Assembly (NCBI GenBank): GCA_963854835.1 | Contig: OY978530.1 | Location: 20,485,437 to 20,549,436 of the forward strand | Source of the DNA: Megamerina dolium | Lineage: Eukaryota; Arthropoda; Insecta; Diptera; Megamerinidae | Length of the DNA: 64,000 bases | Reading direction: 5' to 3' | Shown here: positions 1-10,589 of the stretch, piece after piece | Layout of the letters: each line of letters starts with the position of its first letter | Numbering within the stretch: the first letter of the stretch is position 1 | Program-made: the position numbers and the translations under genes | The notes under the pieces: model-generated | The model's input: only the letters and a program-made list of their open reading frames with translations | What the model was told of the DNA's origin: nothing | Databases searched by the model: none

Positions 1-276
1 TGAGATTAATAAATGGAGTTATATTCATGACAAGTAGCTTTTCGAATACTTTAGAAAGTAGAGGCAGGAGGCTGATAGGTCTGTACGATGCAACTTTTGT
101 AGGGTCTTTTCCTGGTTTTGCTATCATAATAATTTTTGAAGTTTTCCAGCATTTGGGATAGTGTTTAATACGAAGGATAGCATTGAAAATGTGCATCAGA
201 TGAATTACTGAAGCCGGAGGTAGCTCTTTTATCATTTTACCGGTAATTTTATCTGGACCAGGTGATTTTTTTGGGT
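1..276 (-). pseudogene. Start of LINE reverse transcriptase, out of frame with ORF2
   Basis: Read in the shifted frame on the minus strand, this stretch encodes the opening of a Jockey-type RT, including a KKSPGPDKITGKMI-like block and a YRPISLLP block. It follows the endonuclease after the one-base deletion near 312. It aligns with 52620-52900 in the second copy. The catalytic YADD region would lie left of the window. Confidence 0.75.
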
Positions 277-1590
277 TTAAATCTTTATAAATTGCTTTGA
301 ATATGTCCTTTTTTTAATTTTGAGCGTTATTGAGCAAGGTTGAGAAGTTAATATTGGTAATGAGGACTGTGAAGAGGGTGGATTTTGTGTAAACACACTT
401 TTTAGGTGGTTTGCAAAAGCCAAACCCTTCTCACAGTTGCTTCTAGCCCAATTACCGTCACTCAAACGGATGGGGGAATCAGTGAGAATTGGCCGATTTG
501 AGTTTTTTGCTGATTTCCACAAAGAGTAGTCTGACGCTTCACCAGGTGTTAATTTCGCTATGTGCTCTTCTAACTCTTTGTTGTTTTTATTTTTTAAGGC
601 TTGCTTTAACTTTCGAGTGCAGTGCTGTAGCTGTGTTTTCAGATTCGGTGATCTGAATTCTTGCCATTGTCTTCGGAGTCTTCTTTTCTGTCTTACTAGC
701 AATTCAATATCGGCTGGTGTGTATGGGCTATAGTTTGATTGCTTGCATACCTTTGTGCAGGTGGCTGAGCTGAGAGCTAATGAGAGCAGCTGGTTGAATT
801 TTTCGAGTGCTGAGTCTACATCGTGTCCATTTCTTAATACAGTACTCAGAGGAAGATGGGAATTTATATATTTCTTGAATTTTAACCAGTCTATTTTCTT
901 TCTAACGCAATTACCTTGGGGGCTTGGTGATTTTATAGATATTACCGTGGGTGAGTGGTCAGATGATAGATCATAATTACACTCTGTGGAGATATTTTCC
1001 ATCTGCAAACCTTTGGCGACTCCAAAGTCTATGAGATCGGGTATTTTCCTCTTGTCCGTCGGCCAATATGTCGGTTGACCATTTGAAATAACATCGTAGC
1101 CGTGGTTAGTGATGATTGAACATAGTCTTCTGCCTTTTGGAGTTATTAAGCGGGAGCCCCAGTGAGTGTGTTTGTCGTTGAAATCGCCAGCAACCAGGAA
1201 TTTGCTACCAAGAGTTGAGAAAAATTCTTTATATTGCTGTTCGGTAATACTGTATCTTGGGGGACAGTATATCGCAGATATTACTAGCTTAGAGATGTAT
1301 TCTTCCAGACATATAGATGTTGCTTGCAAGTAGACGCTACTGAAATCTTCGAGAACATGATGTTTTATTCTGCTTTTTATCAATATGGCAGTTCCTCCGC
1401 GTGCCTTACCATGCGGATGATTTGTGGTGTACAGTTTGTAATATGGTATTTGGTAGCAATTTTTGTCAGTGAAATGGGTCTCAGATATCATCATTATGTC
1501 GATTTGGTTGGATGCAAGGAATTGAATTAGCTCCAAACGGTGCTGGCTTAAGCCGTTGGCGTTCCAGTGGCATATCTTGAGACAACTCAT
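277..1590 (-). CDS. ORF2 endonuclease region, frameshifted before RT
   Basis: 437 residues open from the ATG that overlaps the ORF1 stop. The N-terminus has the LINE endonuclease signature: CHWNANGL (Asn), then MMISETHF (Glu), AGDFNDKHTHWGS (Asp and Asn) and SSDHSP (terminal Asp-His). These are the catalytic positions of the exonuclease-endonuclease-phosphatase fold that nicks target DNA. The frame is lost near 312 at a T7 run (CC followed by seven T). The copy at 52930 has CCG followed by seven T, so one base is missing here. The reverse transcriptase beyond it is therefore out of frame and the element is defective. Confidence 0.85.
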   Translation of the reverse strand: MSCLKICHWNANGLSQHRLELIQFLASNQIDIMMISETHFTDKNCYQIPYYKLYTTNHPHGKARGGTAILIKSRIKHHVLEDFSSVYLQATSICLEEYISKLVISAIYCPPRYSITEQQYKEFFSTLGSKFLVAGDFNDKHTHWGSRLITPKGRRLCSIITNHGYDVISNGQPTYWPTDKRKIPDLIDFGVAKGLQMENISTECNYDLSSDHSPTVISIKSPSPQGNCVRKKIDWLKFKKYINSHLPLSTVLRNGHDVDSALEKFNQLLSLALSSATCTKVCKQSNYSPYTPADIELLVRQKRRLRRQWQEFRSPNLKTQLQHCTRKLKQALKNKNNKELEEHIAKLTPGEASDYSLWKSAKNSNRPILTDSPIRLSDGNWARSNCEKGLAFANHLKSVFTQNPPSSQSSLPILTSQPCSITLKIKKRTYSKQFIKI

Positions 1591-3209
1591 GGTCTGGATA
1601 GCAATGTTTGGAGTAACATCGATTGATTTTTCATCATTTCTTGCATCATTGTTTGCATTGAGTTCATGAATTGGTTCATATTCTGAATTAATGTTTGAAG
1701 CAAATGTTCAAGGGTACTTGGCTCTTGGGTGGGCAGTGAGTGTTTCTGCTCATTATTTACATTGCTTTGTTGGTGTGTGTTTTGTTTTAACACGCTAGCG
1801 TATGAATTGGTTTGATTCTTGTTTGGGATTGCAGAGAAGAATTGTGTTGCATCAATATTTTGTCTCTTACTTGAGTTGGCTATCTGAGTTTGCTCAACTG
1901 GTTTTAGAGGTTGATTGCTAGCGGAGAAATTTAGCTTTAGGGTTGTATATACTGGGCAACCTCTATAATTTGCGGTGTGATTACCTCCACAATTGCTGCA
2001 TTTTTTCATGCTAGCATCGCCTTTAGATTTTGGGCATATGTTTGATTTATGGAGATCTCCACAAATCACACAAACAGCTGGCAGGGTACAATATGTCTTA
2101 GTATGTCCATATTCTTGGCAGTTACTGCACTGAGGAGGTCCAGTTCTCTTATGGGGTTCTTCGATTGTGATTTTGCGATGCAATAAATATCGAATTTTAT
2201 ATATGGGGTGTACTTCACCTTTTTTCAGGGGTTTTGTTTCAGGCTGAAGCTCAATACGATATAACGGTTGAGGTATATTGCTCTTGTTGAGAATGTTGAA
2301 TACTGTTTTGGCTTGAAACCCTTCTTCCTGAAGGGCAAGTTTGATTTCGTTAATGTCAACGTTGGGTTCGACGCCTTTGAGTACAACGATTAAGCCCTTA
2401 CTACTTTTTAGCTGATATGTGTAGTAATTCTTTTTTACAGCATCAAATTCCGCAATTACTTTGCGATAATGAGTTTCGCTGTAGATTTGCACTTTCGTTT
2501 CCTCAATTTGGCCTTTGCGAATAGGAACAACGTGGAAATTCTTTGGTCCTATAAGACTTGTAATTCTAGAAATCAACTTATCTGAGTTGCGTTCTCTTAA
2601 GAAAATGGGTGGGGGTTTGAAATTTTTCTTGGAGATAATATTTTCGTCACTTTCATCACCTGAAAGCAAAGCGTATCTATTTTCCGAACTAATAGGGGCA
2701 GTGTTCTGCTTTTGAATTTTTGTTGAATTCATTTGTTTTGAATTTTGTGGACTTCTTTTTCGCTTTACTACAGTAATGTAGCGATCAATTCCAGTTTGAA
2801 CAGCAACTGGTTCTTTATTAGTCATCGCACTAGTTGCTTTAACTACTGGGTCATGCACTTCAGTAGAAAGGCCGTTATTTGTTTGCTTTGATGTTGTAGC
2901 TGTTGGTGTTACAGCAGGAGAAGCGCATTGTACACTCCACGGTATAGAGGGAGATAGTATATCACGAGAGAACAAACTATTTTTTTTGTCTGTATTTATT
3001 GTTGTTGCAAATTTTGATGTATTGTTAGAGTGAGGAATATGTACAGGCAAAAGATTAACACTGTTACTTTCACTTGTGCAGTGTGTATCAACTGTTTTTT
3101 TTGATAATGCACTAATCGGGGGGGTTTGCGCGGGTGATTGCAAATTATTGTTTACACACTCATTAACAGGCGATTGCCGTTGCCGGGGAGGAGAGCGCTG
3201 AACACTCAT
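1587..3209 (-). CDS. ORF1 nucleic-acid-binding (gag-like) protein of Jockey-clade LINE
   Basis: 540 residues, uninterrupted. The first half is Ser/Thr/Asn-rich and low in complexity. The middle carries an RRM-like region of the type found in Jockey-clade ORF1. Three consecutive CCHC knuckles lie near residues 360-425 (CSNCQEYGHTKTYC, CVICGDLHKSNIC, CSNCGGNHTANYRGC). The tail is Gln/Met-rich (MNQFMNSMQTMMQEMMK) and probably forms a coiled coil. In this clade ORF1 coats the RNA and forms the RNP; that role is inferred from the family. The stop overlaps the ORF2 start by 4 bases (ATGA at 1590-1587), so ORF2 probably relies on termination-reinitiation. Confidence 0.88.
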   Translation of the reverse strand: MSVQRSPPRQRQSPVNECVNNNLQSPAQTPPISALSKKTVDTHCTSESNSVNLLPVHIPHSNNTSKFATTINTDKKNSLFSRDILSPSIPWSVQCASPAVTPTATTSKQTNNGLSTEVHDPVVKATSAMTNKEPVAVQTGIDRYITVVKRKRSPQNSKQMNSTKIQKQNTAPISSENRYALLSGDESDENIISKKNFKPPPIFLRERNSDKLISRITSLIGPKNFHVVPIRKGQIEETKVQIYSETHYRKVIAEFDAVKKNYYTYQLKSSKGLIVVLKGVEPNVDINEIKLALQEEGFQAKTVFNILNKSNIPQPLYRIELQPETKPLKKGEVHPIYKIRYLLHRKITIEEPHKRTGPPQCSNCQEYGHTKTYCTLPAVCVICGDLHKSNICPKSKGDASMKKCSNCGGNHTANYRGCPVYTTLKLNFSASNQPLKPVEQTQIANSSKRQNIDATQFFSAIPNKNQTNSYASVLKQNTHQQSNVNNEQKHSLPTQEPSTLEHLLQTLIQNMNQFMNSMQTMMQEMMKNQSMLLQTLLSRP

Positions 3210-3430
3210 ATTATAAACAAATTGTTTGCAAACGATATTATTTTATTTTTTTTTTTCTAAAAAAAAAAAAACAAATCACCGAAATAACTCCTTGAGTTTC
3301 TTAGCGTCTTTTCGCAAAATATTAAATTTTTTTTTTTTTTTTATACCGAAAACAATAACTTTTCCGACTCTATCAAACACGTCCACTCTTATTGGTGACT
3401 TTCACGAAACTTATCATATCATATAACGTT

Positions 3431-4697
3431 TAGGAGTCTCACACAGAGAAAGCTTGACGTCAATAACCTGCAATCACCAGATACAGCAAATGCTTTTATC
3501 ACTCGATTATCGAATCTGCATATGCAGCACACTCCCCCTCATAATGATACATGCGCACAGTGGACATATATATCCCACTCCATGACTACTGCTTCCGAGG
3601 GGTAATCGGGGTTACTATCGGCCTCTGAAGAATGGTATGATTAGGAGTATCGCGAGGCTACTGCAGAGAAAGACGCTTCCTACAGAAAATCCCTGCCTGC
3701 TGGTGCTACTCGAGCTGTTAAAGAGCGATACAGAGAGACGAGAAGTGCGACTTAAGAAAAGAGAACAAGAAAGACGGGAGAGTGAGGAGATAGAGATGAG
3801 TAGCGACAGGAATGAGACTCTAAATTATTTCAGAGGATCTAGCGCCTGAGTGTCGGCTTAAATCCCGAAACCCCATCCTGTGGTGACAAAAATTGAAATC
3901 TTGTTGCAAATGTCCGGAGTATACTAAGCTTATGGAGGGAACATATCTCCACGTTACTTAATGGCGCCGCTTCGAGCAATCGAAAGTTGAAAAGATCTCC
4001 CAAATTCCACAATCACAGATGATGGTTGGACCTTATCAGTGTGGCTTCAGACCTGGTAAATCTACCATCGACAAAATTTTCACACTGCGCCAAATACTGG
4101 AGAAGACACAAGAAAAACAGATCGACACACGACCTATTTGTTTATTATAAAATCGCTTTCGACAGTCCGGTAAGGGATTATCTCTACGCAATAATGTCTG
4201 AGTTCGGTATTCCTCCGAAGCTCATTTGTCTTTGAAGGATGACACTGTGTAACTCCCGTGCGACTTCTTCCATCTTATAATAGGAAAAATAACACGAGCT
4301 GCTGATCTATGACGTAATGGCACTATCTTCAACAAAAGTGTCATGCTGTTGGCATATGCCGATAATATTGACATAATCGGCATGAACACGCGAGCATTCA
4401 GTACAGCCTTCTCAGAGTTGGAAAGAGAGTCGCTTCGAATGGGCCTTACGGTGAACGAGTGTAAGACGAAGTACATAGTATCAACAAACAAAGGGTCCCA
4501 GCGTCTTGAGCAATTGAGAAGTAGGGCCCTCTCTCGAGGAACGAAAACCACACTCTACAAGTCTTTCATCATGGCTGACCTTACATATAGCGCCAAAGTT
4601 TGGACAAGAGTTGGAAAGAGTTGGTTGGCGAAGCATGGTAGATTCTGCCTAAATCGATTTTCGGTTGTAATGGTAATTAATACGTACGTAAGTAATG
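3431..4697 (+). pseudogene. Decayed RTE-clade LINE copy
   Basis: Plus-strand relic of the family represented intact at 45353-48444. It begins inside the endonuclease-RT linker (CACACAGAGAAAGCTTGACG) and ends in the family's 3' end: the last codons, a GGTTGTAATGG stretch and a degraded GTAAGTAA tail near 4690. RT blocks survive in pieces: YQCGFRPGKSTIDKIF near 4030, HDLFVYYKIAFDSP near 4130, and LLAYADNIDIIGMN near 4345, where the catalytic YADD is now YADN. Several internal segments are deleted, including parts of the fingers and thumb. Confidence 0.85.
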
Positions 4698-4709
4698 TTT
4701 TTATTTGTA

Positions 4710-5468
4710 CAGGGTGATTTTGAAGGGTTTTCGGATTTGATTAAAAAAAACACATAAATTTTAGAGAAATGTATGAAATTTTTATTTGAGTCGATAGAAC
4801 GATCTGTATAATTCAATGTATAAAGGTGATTTCATATAAATATTGACCGCGGCTGCTCCTTAAATGGTTCATCCGCTGTGTCCAATTTTTGGCATAGATA
4901 TCGCCCGGTATCTCACGAATAAATTCTTCAATATTGGCTTCCAGTACGTCAGCCGCTATAGAAATGTCGCTATAGACATGAACCTTAACATAGCCCCACA
5001 AAAAATAGTCTAAAGGCGTTAAATCGCACGATCTAGGCGGCCAATAATAATAATAAACTGTTGACCGAACTCGTCTCTCAATTGGGCCATTGATTCGCTG
5101 CTGTGTGGCATGTGGCACCGTCTTGTAGAACCACATGTCAGCCAAGTCCAGCCCTTCCGTTTTGGGCAAAAGAAAGTTTGTAATCATTGCACGGTAGCGC
5201 TCGCCATTCACAGTAATGTTCCTGCCTATTGGAAGTACGGTCAAATGATGACCATAATCCACACCACACAGTGGATCTGCACTTTCAAAACCGAGCATGA
5301 ATTTTGATAATAAAATTTAATAATCTGCAAGCGTTGTTCGTTTGTAAGTCGATTCATGGTTAAATTATAAACCAAACTGAACATGTTTGACAGTAACATA
5401 TTACACAAAAACAGCTAAGCTACCAAAAACAGTGTTGCCAAAAAGAAAGTTGCCAAAAAAGCACACTG
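4710..5468 (-). mobile_element. Tc1/mariner-superfamily element, internal deletion derivative (copy 1)
   Basis: Flanked by TA on both sides (4708-4709 and 5469-5470). The left end begins CAGGGTGATTTTGAAGGG. The right end (AAAAAAGCACACTG) is a decayed version of its complement; copy 2 at 16097-16494 keeps the better right end (AAAAATCACCCTG). Both copies share about 180 bp of right-hand flank (AATCTGCAAGCGTTGTTCG and onward). At 759 bp it is too short for a full transposase and keeps only the C-terminal half of the gene. Confidence 0.78.
4813..5298 (-). pseudogene. Transposase C-terminal half, Tc1/mariner superfamily
   Basis: 161 residues. TVNGERYRAMITNFLLPK and WPPRSCDLTPLDYFLWGYVK are typical of a large insect Tc1/mariner-like family whose third catalytic position is Asp (in SCDLTPLDYF). 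The second catalytic Asp, normally within a QQDGA-type motif after DMWF, is gone: here DMWF is followed by YKTVPHATQQ. The N-terminal helix-turn-helix and the first catalytic Asp are deleted. The protein cannot be active. Copy 2 retains the complementary N-terminal part. Confidence 0.8.
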
Positions 5469-5639
5469 TATATCTATGCCTTACTATTTTTAAGAGTATT
5501 TTTCTCACGTTCTTCTACAGGTGCTGCGTTGGTAGGCATATTATTTCATATGGTAAAAGTGTAACTAATTTTATTATTATTATTATTTTTTTTTTTATAT
5601 GTAATTTGTGTAGCCTGAAAATTTAAAGGTTTGCAATTC

Positions 5640-6930
5640 CTCGTAGTGGCTAGCGGCCAATGTAGAGTTTGAACGGTCTACCGAGTAGATAAGCTCGATA
5701 ATTCTTCACAGCACATACCATGGCCAAGATTTCTTTTTCAGTGGAATAGCTTTTCTCAGAATCACTTGGTCGCTGCTTGCAATTTTTCACTTTCGGATAG
5801 ATTGCATCTACACCCTCGTTGCTGGCAGGTTTAGAAAAATCTGGGTAGACTAAAATTGGCGGAGAGCAAATTGCTTGCTTTAAATCTGCTTTCTGTCATT
5901 GCTCGTCCATTCAAATTTCGCGTCTTTTCTGAGTAGTTTGTTGATTGACAGTGCCATACCCGCCATATCCTCTACAAATTTCGGCAATAATTCACTGAAT
6001 CTAAAAACATAATTCTTATTCTTTGGAACAGGTCAAGTTAAATTATCTCTTTTCGTTGAAACTGGCACTTTTCTGTTTAGGTTGAAGTTCAAATGCTCTT
6101 CACAAAGGTGATTCATATTGTGCCAAGTTCCGACCGTAGACGACGATATCATCCAAATACACAAAACAATATATACCTTGAAGTCCTGTTAGTACATAGT
6201 TTGGAAGGTGGCAAATACTTTATTTATTTGACCATATTCTGCCACATTCTTTGGAACTAAGATTATCGGAGAATTCCAAAAAGAGCACTTTACAATTGCT
6301 CCATTTTCTAACATTCTATTTATCTGCCTATTGATTTCTTCCTTGTGCACTTCTGGTAGTCTGTACTGTCTTTGATATATTGGCACCTGATCTGCCTTTA
6401 CCGGCTTTGATGCCTTCTACTTGTTGTACAAAACAATCTATTGCTTTGTAAGGAAAATATATCGTGGAATGACCTAAATATGAATCTCTTTTCGTTAGTA
6501 TTTAGGTTTGGGCCTGGCTTAATTGTTTCTTATATTTTGGAAACCCTTTCGTGGTTATCCGTTTCCTTATCGCTATTTTTTTGTGTTCTATGTCGTATTC
6601 TACATGTTCAGAATGACTAAACTTAATTATAATTATTTTGGACTCATTATTTACAATGTACAAGTCTATATTTATGTTGAGTATTGGAACATACACTGTG
6701 TTATCCGTCACAGTGCCCAATGTCTCACCAAGTGTATTCCAAGATATACTTCCTGTTTCTCTACTATAACTGTTTCAAATTTTTTATTTACTTTTATGGG
6801 GACTACCTTCATAGGTCTCTCAGGTACTACAACTTCACTGTTGTGAAGTACTCGATTAACCTCGGTATAGTGTTCAAATACTGTTTTCACTCAACGAAGA
6901 AAATCAGCTTATTTTCCATAGTATTGAGGA
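5640..6930 (-). pseudogene. Gypsy-type pol relic (PR-RT spacer, RT, RNase H)
   Basis: Minus-strand remnants in pol order. Near 6890-6502 is the region between protease and RT (VVVPERPMKVVPIKVNKK, then VTDNTVYVPILN). At 6386-6189 is the RT entry block (YRLPEVHKEEINRQINRML, then NSPIILVPK). Near 6170-6130 is the catalytic VYLDDI box in a shifted frame. Near 5755-5655 is RNase H sequence (STEKEILAMVCAVKNYRAYL). Stops and frameshifts separate the blocks, and no LTR or gag was found. It differs from the Gypsy family at 10160-13716. Confidence 0.72.
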
Positions 6931-7378
6931 CCGATCGCTAAACATTTTTAAGATGAAGAAAAACTAGATGTTGAAGGTTTAACATTTTAACAAAAAAAGA
7001 AATTTTAATTTATTATAAATATTTTATTTGCATAAGAACATTGCGGAAAATTATTTATTTTAATTATTTTCCATATTTGCGTAAACCAACCACAGCTTCC
7101 ATACAATAAATTTTAATCGGCATTTAATATTGAAATATGTAGTATAATTATAAATTATATTTATAAAAAAATATGCGAACTTCAGCATTTGTGATACTTA
7201 AGTAATTTTTCTCAAAAATTAATTTGAATTTTTTTAAATAGAAATTTTATTCAAAATATGTAGGAAATCAGAACTCAAGTTATTATGGAATTCAATTTTG
7301 AATTAAAATTTAATTTGTTCTATGTAGAAACTCAAGTGAATTTCAATAAGACTTCAGCATACATTTACTGCAAACCTG
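6931..7378. other. AT-rich stretch, nothing recognised
   Basis: Very AT-rich sequence with A/T runs and no convincing reading frame or terminal repeats. It ends at the target duplication of the hAT element. Confidence 0.6.
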
Positions 7379-7400
7379 CTGCATACTAGAGCTGTCAAAC

Positions 7401-7464
7401 TATCGATAGTCGGCCCATTCGATATTTTCGATAGTTTGGAAGAAAACTATCGATACTATCGATA
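7401..7464. promoter_or_regulatory. Left subterminal TATCGATA cluster of the hAT
   Basis: TATCGATA occurs at 7401-7408, 7448-7455 and 7457-7464, within 80 bp of the left end. Repeated subterminal motifs are the usual transposase-binding sites in hAT elements, so this is probably part of the transposition-competent end. The same octamer is the core of the fly DRE promoter motif bound by DREF. Confidence 0.7.
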
Positions 7465-7601
7465 CTATCGGTTAAATATAAAGTATTTTTATTGTTATAC
7501 ATATATAGTATGCAGGTTTCTATACAACAAAACGAATCCACACGGATTAAAAAAGTAATACAAAACACAAAGAGCATTCTTTGCTTATTTATATAAATAT
7601 A

Positions 7602-9476
7602 TTACAAAACTATGACTTTGTCTGAGATCAATGGGGTATTTTTGTTGATAAAAAGGAGCATATCAACATGTTTTGGTTTTAAAGAAGCCCTTCTATCCGA
7701 AATTATGGATCCAGCTTTGCTAAACATCCTTTCAGATTCTGTCGAAGTTGCTGGGATGCACAAATAACGTATTGCACACTTCTTAAATGCCGCCATATCA
7801 TTCGGATTGCACTGCAAAGAAAAGTTGCATAAGAAATATTATCAAGCCATAATTTAGTAAATTGTAATGTTTACTTTCCAGTACTCCAACGGATCACTTT
7901 CCTGAGGAGCATTTGCTGTTTCCATATATTGTCGAAGAGAAATTATAGCATCTGCTCTATTTGTCCTTACTTTGTTAGCAATTTTGCAGTCGAGGAATTT
8001 AAGGAGTGGGTCCCTGCTTTTTGTTGTTGACGGTTCTGCAATGTCTGAAGGTTTCGCCAATGCTCTATATACACTGGTCAATTCATTTTCAAATGCCTTT
8101 CCGGCTAGATCTGCATTGGAAATAGACCTAAATCCCTCTTTTTTAAATCTAGGATCCAAAATTGTTCCCAATCTGGTGGCCGTGCGCTCTTCGTACGGGA
8201 GGAGCCTTTTCTTCAGTCGTACAGTAATGAAAACGCAAGCGTGCAATCCTTCTGACGTCATCATTTTACTTTTTAACTCTTCTAGACTTTGTAAAAGACC
8301 GCACACCAAAGGTATTATTAATGAAATTGTAACAGAGGTACTTGATGATGTCTTGACCGTTGCATTAGCAAAAGGAGAAAGTATTTCCTTTAGATCCTTC
8401 AATATTTCAATCTCATCCATAGCCAAAGGTGGTGGAGCTTTTAATGTACTCAGAAGAACAGTGCAGATCGAATCATTTGTCAACAAGATTCTTTCGATCA
8501 TTCTGTATGCGCTATTCCAACGCGTGGGCACCTCCTGTATTAAACTATATACTTTGCCGCTCCCTTGTATGGCTTTAAAGTGTTCATAAGCTATTGTGCT
8601 ACTTTTAAAATATGTCACAAGTCTCTTACATTTAGTTAGCACTGGTTTTATAATATCTTGCGATAGGCAATCTTGCACAACAAGGTTTAGCGTGTGAGTA
8701 AAGCAAGGAAGGTTTTTTATTTGTAGCAGTTCGCATGCCTTTACCATCGACCCAGCGTTATCGGTTACAATTGACGTTACTTTTTTCATTATATCCCACT
8801 CCTCTAAAACCGCACGTAATGAAGATGCTATATTATCAGCGGAGTGGTTCGTGTGTACAAGAAGTTTTTTTGTTGACAAAACTGCGGAGCGTAATGTAAA
8901 TTGCTCCGTAATAAAGTGGCACGTAACAGTAAGGTACCCCTCATTTGCACGTGATGTCCAACAATCCATTGTTATGGCACAATGTTCAATTTTCGTAAGA
9001 ATTGCTTGTAAATTTGTTTTGATATTGTTGTATATCTCAACCATCTGCACATTTTGTAGTGTATTGCGAGATGGCAACACGTATTGAGGATCAAGGCATT
9101 TAACAAATTCACGAAACCCTTTATCTTCAACAATTGTAAATGGTTGAACATCTATCGCAATCATACGCATTAGTGCACTATCAAGGGTTTTCTTACGAAT
9201 CGAGGAAGCTTCATATGTTACGGATTTCTTGAAAAAAGTAGCTATCGAACCTGAAACTTTCGGCATTTCACGAAAGGTGGGATGAACTCGCTTAAGGTGG
9301 TCAAATAGATTGGACGTATTGCCGCTGGTTTTATAAATCTTACCGCACGAGCGACATTTGGCGTATGTACCGTCCTTAGTTTTATCAAAGAAGCTCCACA
9401 CTTCCGAAAACCCCTTTCTTGATTTTTTTGCGATATGATTCTCGTGCTCTGACTCGCTGTTGCTGTCATTTTCCAT
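7602..9476 (-). CDS. hAT transposase with N-terminal BED zinc finger, two exons
   Basis: Exon 1 runs 9476 to 7875 and exon 2 runs 7811 to 7602. The 63-bp intron (7874-7812) starts GTAAAC, ends TTTGCAG and is phase 0, giving about 603 residues. A BED finger lies near residues 25-66 (C41, C44, H60, H65). The RNase H-like core shows AITMDCWTS (D171), IVTDNAGSM (D239), the CFTHTLNL block and VPTRWNS. Exon 2 supplies the hAT C-terminal dimerisation motif (IPATSTESERMFSKAG, then SDRRASLKP and LLFINKN). Without splicing the protein would lose that domain. Length and layout are normal for ZBED-like hAT transposases. No stop or frameshift is visible. Confidence 0.92.
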
Positions 9477-9745
9477 CCTAGCAACTACAAATGTAGGAGG
9501 AAAGAAACTATGTGTAAGTAGTAAACCACTTACAACTGCAAAATATTACTTACCTTGGGAACTCAGGTACTGATCCATTGCAGAACCGTCAACACTGATT
9601 TCCAATTATCTAAAAAAAGTAAAAATTGTGAATTATTAAATTACATTATTATTGTTTTCCATTTACCTACATTCCCGCCACAACGCAACTTCACAAAAGG
9701 AACAGCGATGTGCAAGTCTTAGTATAGCTATTTCACAACCGATAG

Positions 9746-9828
9746 TATCGATAGTAGTTAAAAACCATCGATAGTGACTTAAAAATGAAACCATCGATAC
9801 TATCGATAGTGCCATCGATAGTTTTACA
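9746..9828. promoter_or_regulatory. Right subterminal TATCGATA/CATCGATA cluster of the hAT
   Basis: TATCGATA at 9746-9753 and 9801-9808, with related CATCGATA copies between and after them, ending in the terminal repeat. This mirrors the left end. It also lies upstream of the transposase start (9476), so it could act in the element's own promoter as well as in transposase binding. Confidence 0.65.
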
Positions 9829-9989
9829 GCTCTACTGCATACAATTAGCTCTTTCATCTGTTCTCTTCTAATTGCTCTGACTTTTTCGTTTTCTATTTTA
9901 CTACGTAAAAAATATATATACCCATTCATTGATAAATACACGGTATTGGCCACGGTATGCTGTGATTGAATTTTTGCAATTTATAAGAT

Positions 9990-10140
9990 TTTGTCATTTT
10001 GTGTCTACTCAGCAGCCACCAAAACCAAGACGAAGACGTGCCAATTCATCAATTCATTCGTCTTTCGTCGATTACACGCGCATTGAGATGCACACAACAT
10101 CTACGTATACGCTTTTATTGTTGCTTTTGCTTTGCTTTTT
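9990..10140 (+). repeat. Unclassified dispersed repeat (copy 1)
   Basis: About 150 bp sharing blocks with the complement of 31380-31580: CAGCCACCAAAA, TTCGTCTTTCGTCGATT, CGCATTGA and TGTTGCTTTTGC. No coding potential was found in either copy. It lies between the hAT target duplication and the left Gypsy LTR; 9843-9990 shows nothing else. Confidence 0.55.
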
Positions 10141-10159
10141 CATTTTTTTCTTTATATAT

Positions 10160-10589
10160 AGTTACGTTTTTATTCTGTGAGCGTTTAATTCTATTTGAAT
10201 TACCTTGTTCGATCACTGGATTCTGTTATTAATAACTTATTTTATACAACTGTATATAGCAACAATTTATTTAATAATCCCTATTTACAATCAACTCTGC
10301 TTACTATCAACTATTTACAATAACACTTAAATGTACTTGCAACTTTTGCCTCTGTATCGATGTTTACGCAATCACGTTCGGGATCAAATTCATTGTCACT
10401 TCTCAACACTGGCTCTATTTATACTCTGTTGGCAAAACCCCAGAATCTTCCTTTATCGAGATTCTTCTCTTTCTTTCTCGTTGGCTTGTTCTGGTTATTG
10501 CTTATTTCTTTTTGCTGACATTCGTTTCGATGCTGCCAATAGTGTCAGTCACAATAGTGATGAGTAACCAACTATCGATACTCGTTACA
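10160..10589 (-). repeat. 3' LTR of Gypsy copy 1
   Basis: 430 bp, from AGTTACG (first base probably mutated from T) to CTCGTTACA. The adjoining internal bases, GAGGAGGGCAG on the minus strand at 10590-10600, form the polypurine tract. TATCGATA is at 10573-10580. Confidence 0.88.

Larger units (their letters stand above)
1..3430 (-). mobile_element. Jockey-clade LINE, 5' two thirds, cut by window edge
   Basis: A non-LTR retrotransposon on the minus strand with its 5' end near 3430. ORF1 (gag-like, three zinc knuckles) is followed by ORF2 (apurinic-type endonuclease, then reverse transcriptase). The element continues past position 1. A second copy at 51601-53470 matches positions 1 to about 890 nearly base for base and shows what lies beyond the edge. 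The 5' leader (about 3210-3430) holds T-rich runs and a GGACGTG (complement at 3379-3385) resembling the downstream promoter element used by Jockey-type internal promoters; this is suggestive only. The right flank is an RTE relic in the opposite orientation. Confidence 0.88.
7387..9834 (-). mobile_element. Complete hAT transposon, apparently autonomous
   Basis: 2448 bp bounded by a perfect 8-bp target duplication, CTGCATAC, at 7379-7386 and 9835-9842; 8 bp is the hAT hallmark. Terminal inverted repeats read TAGAGCTGTCAAACTATCGA on the left and TAGAGCTGTAAAACTATCGA as the complement of the right, one mismatch in 20. The subterminal regions are packed with TATCGATA and CATCGATA. Inside is one transposase gene on the minus strand with a short intron. 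The perfect target duplication and open frame suggest a fairly young insertion. Confidence 0.95.

Noticed and set aside
7972..8589. 205-residue plus-strand frame within the hAT gene
   Set aside because: Antisense to the transposase catalytic region; no domain of its own.
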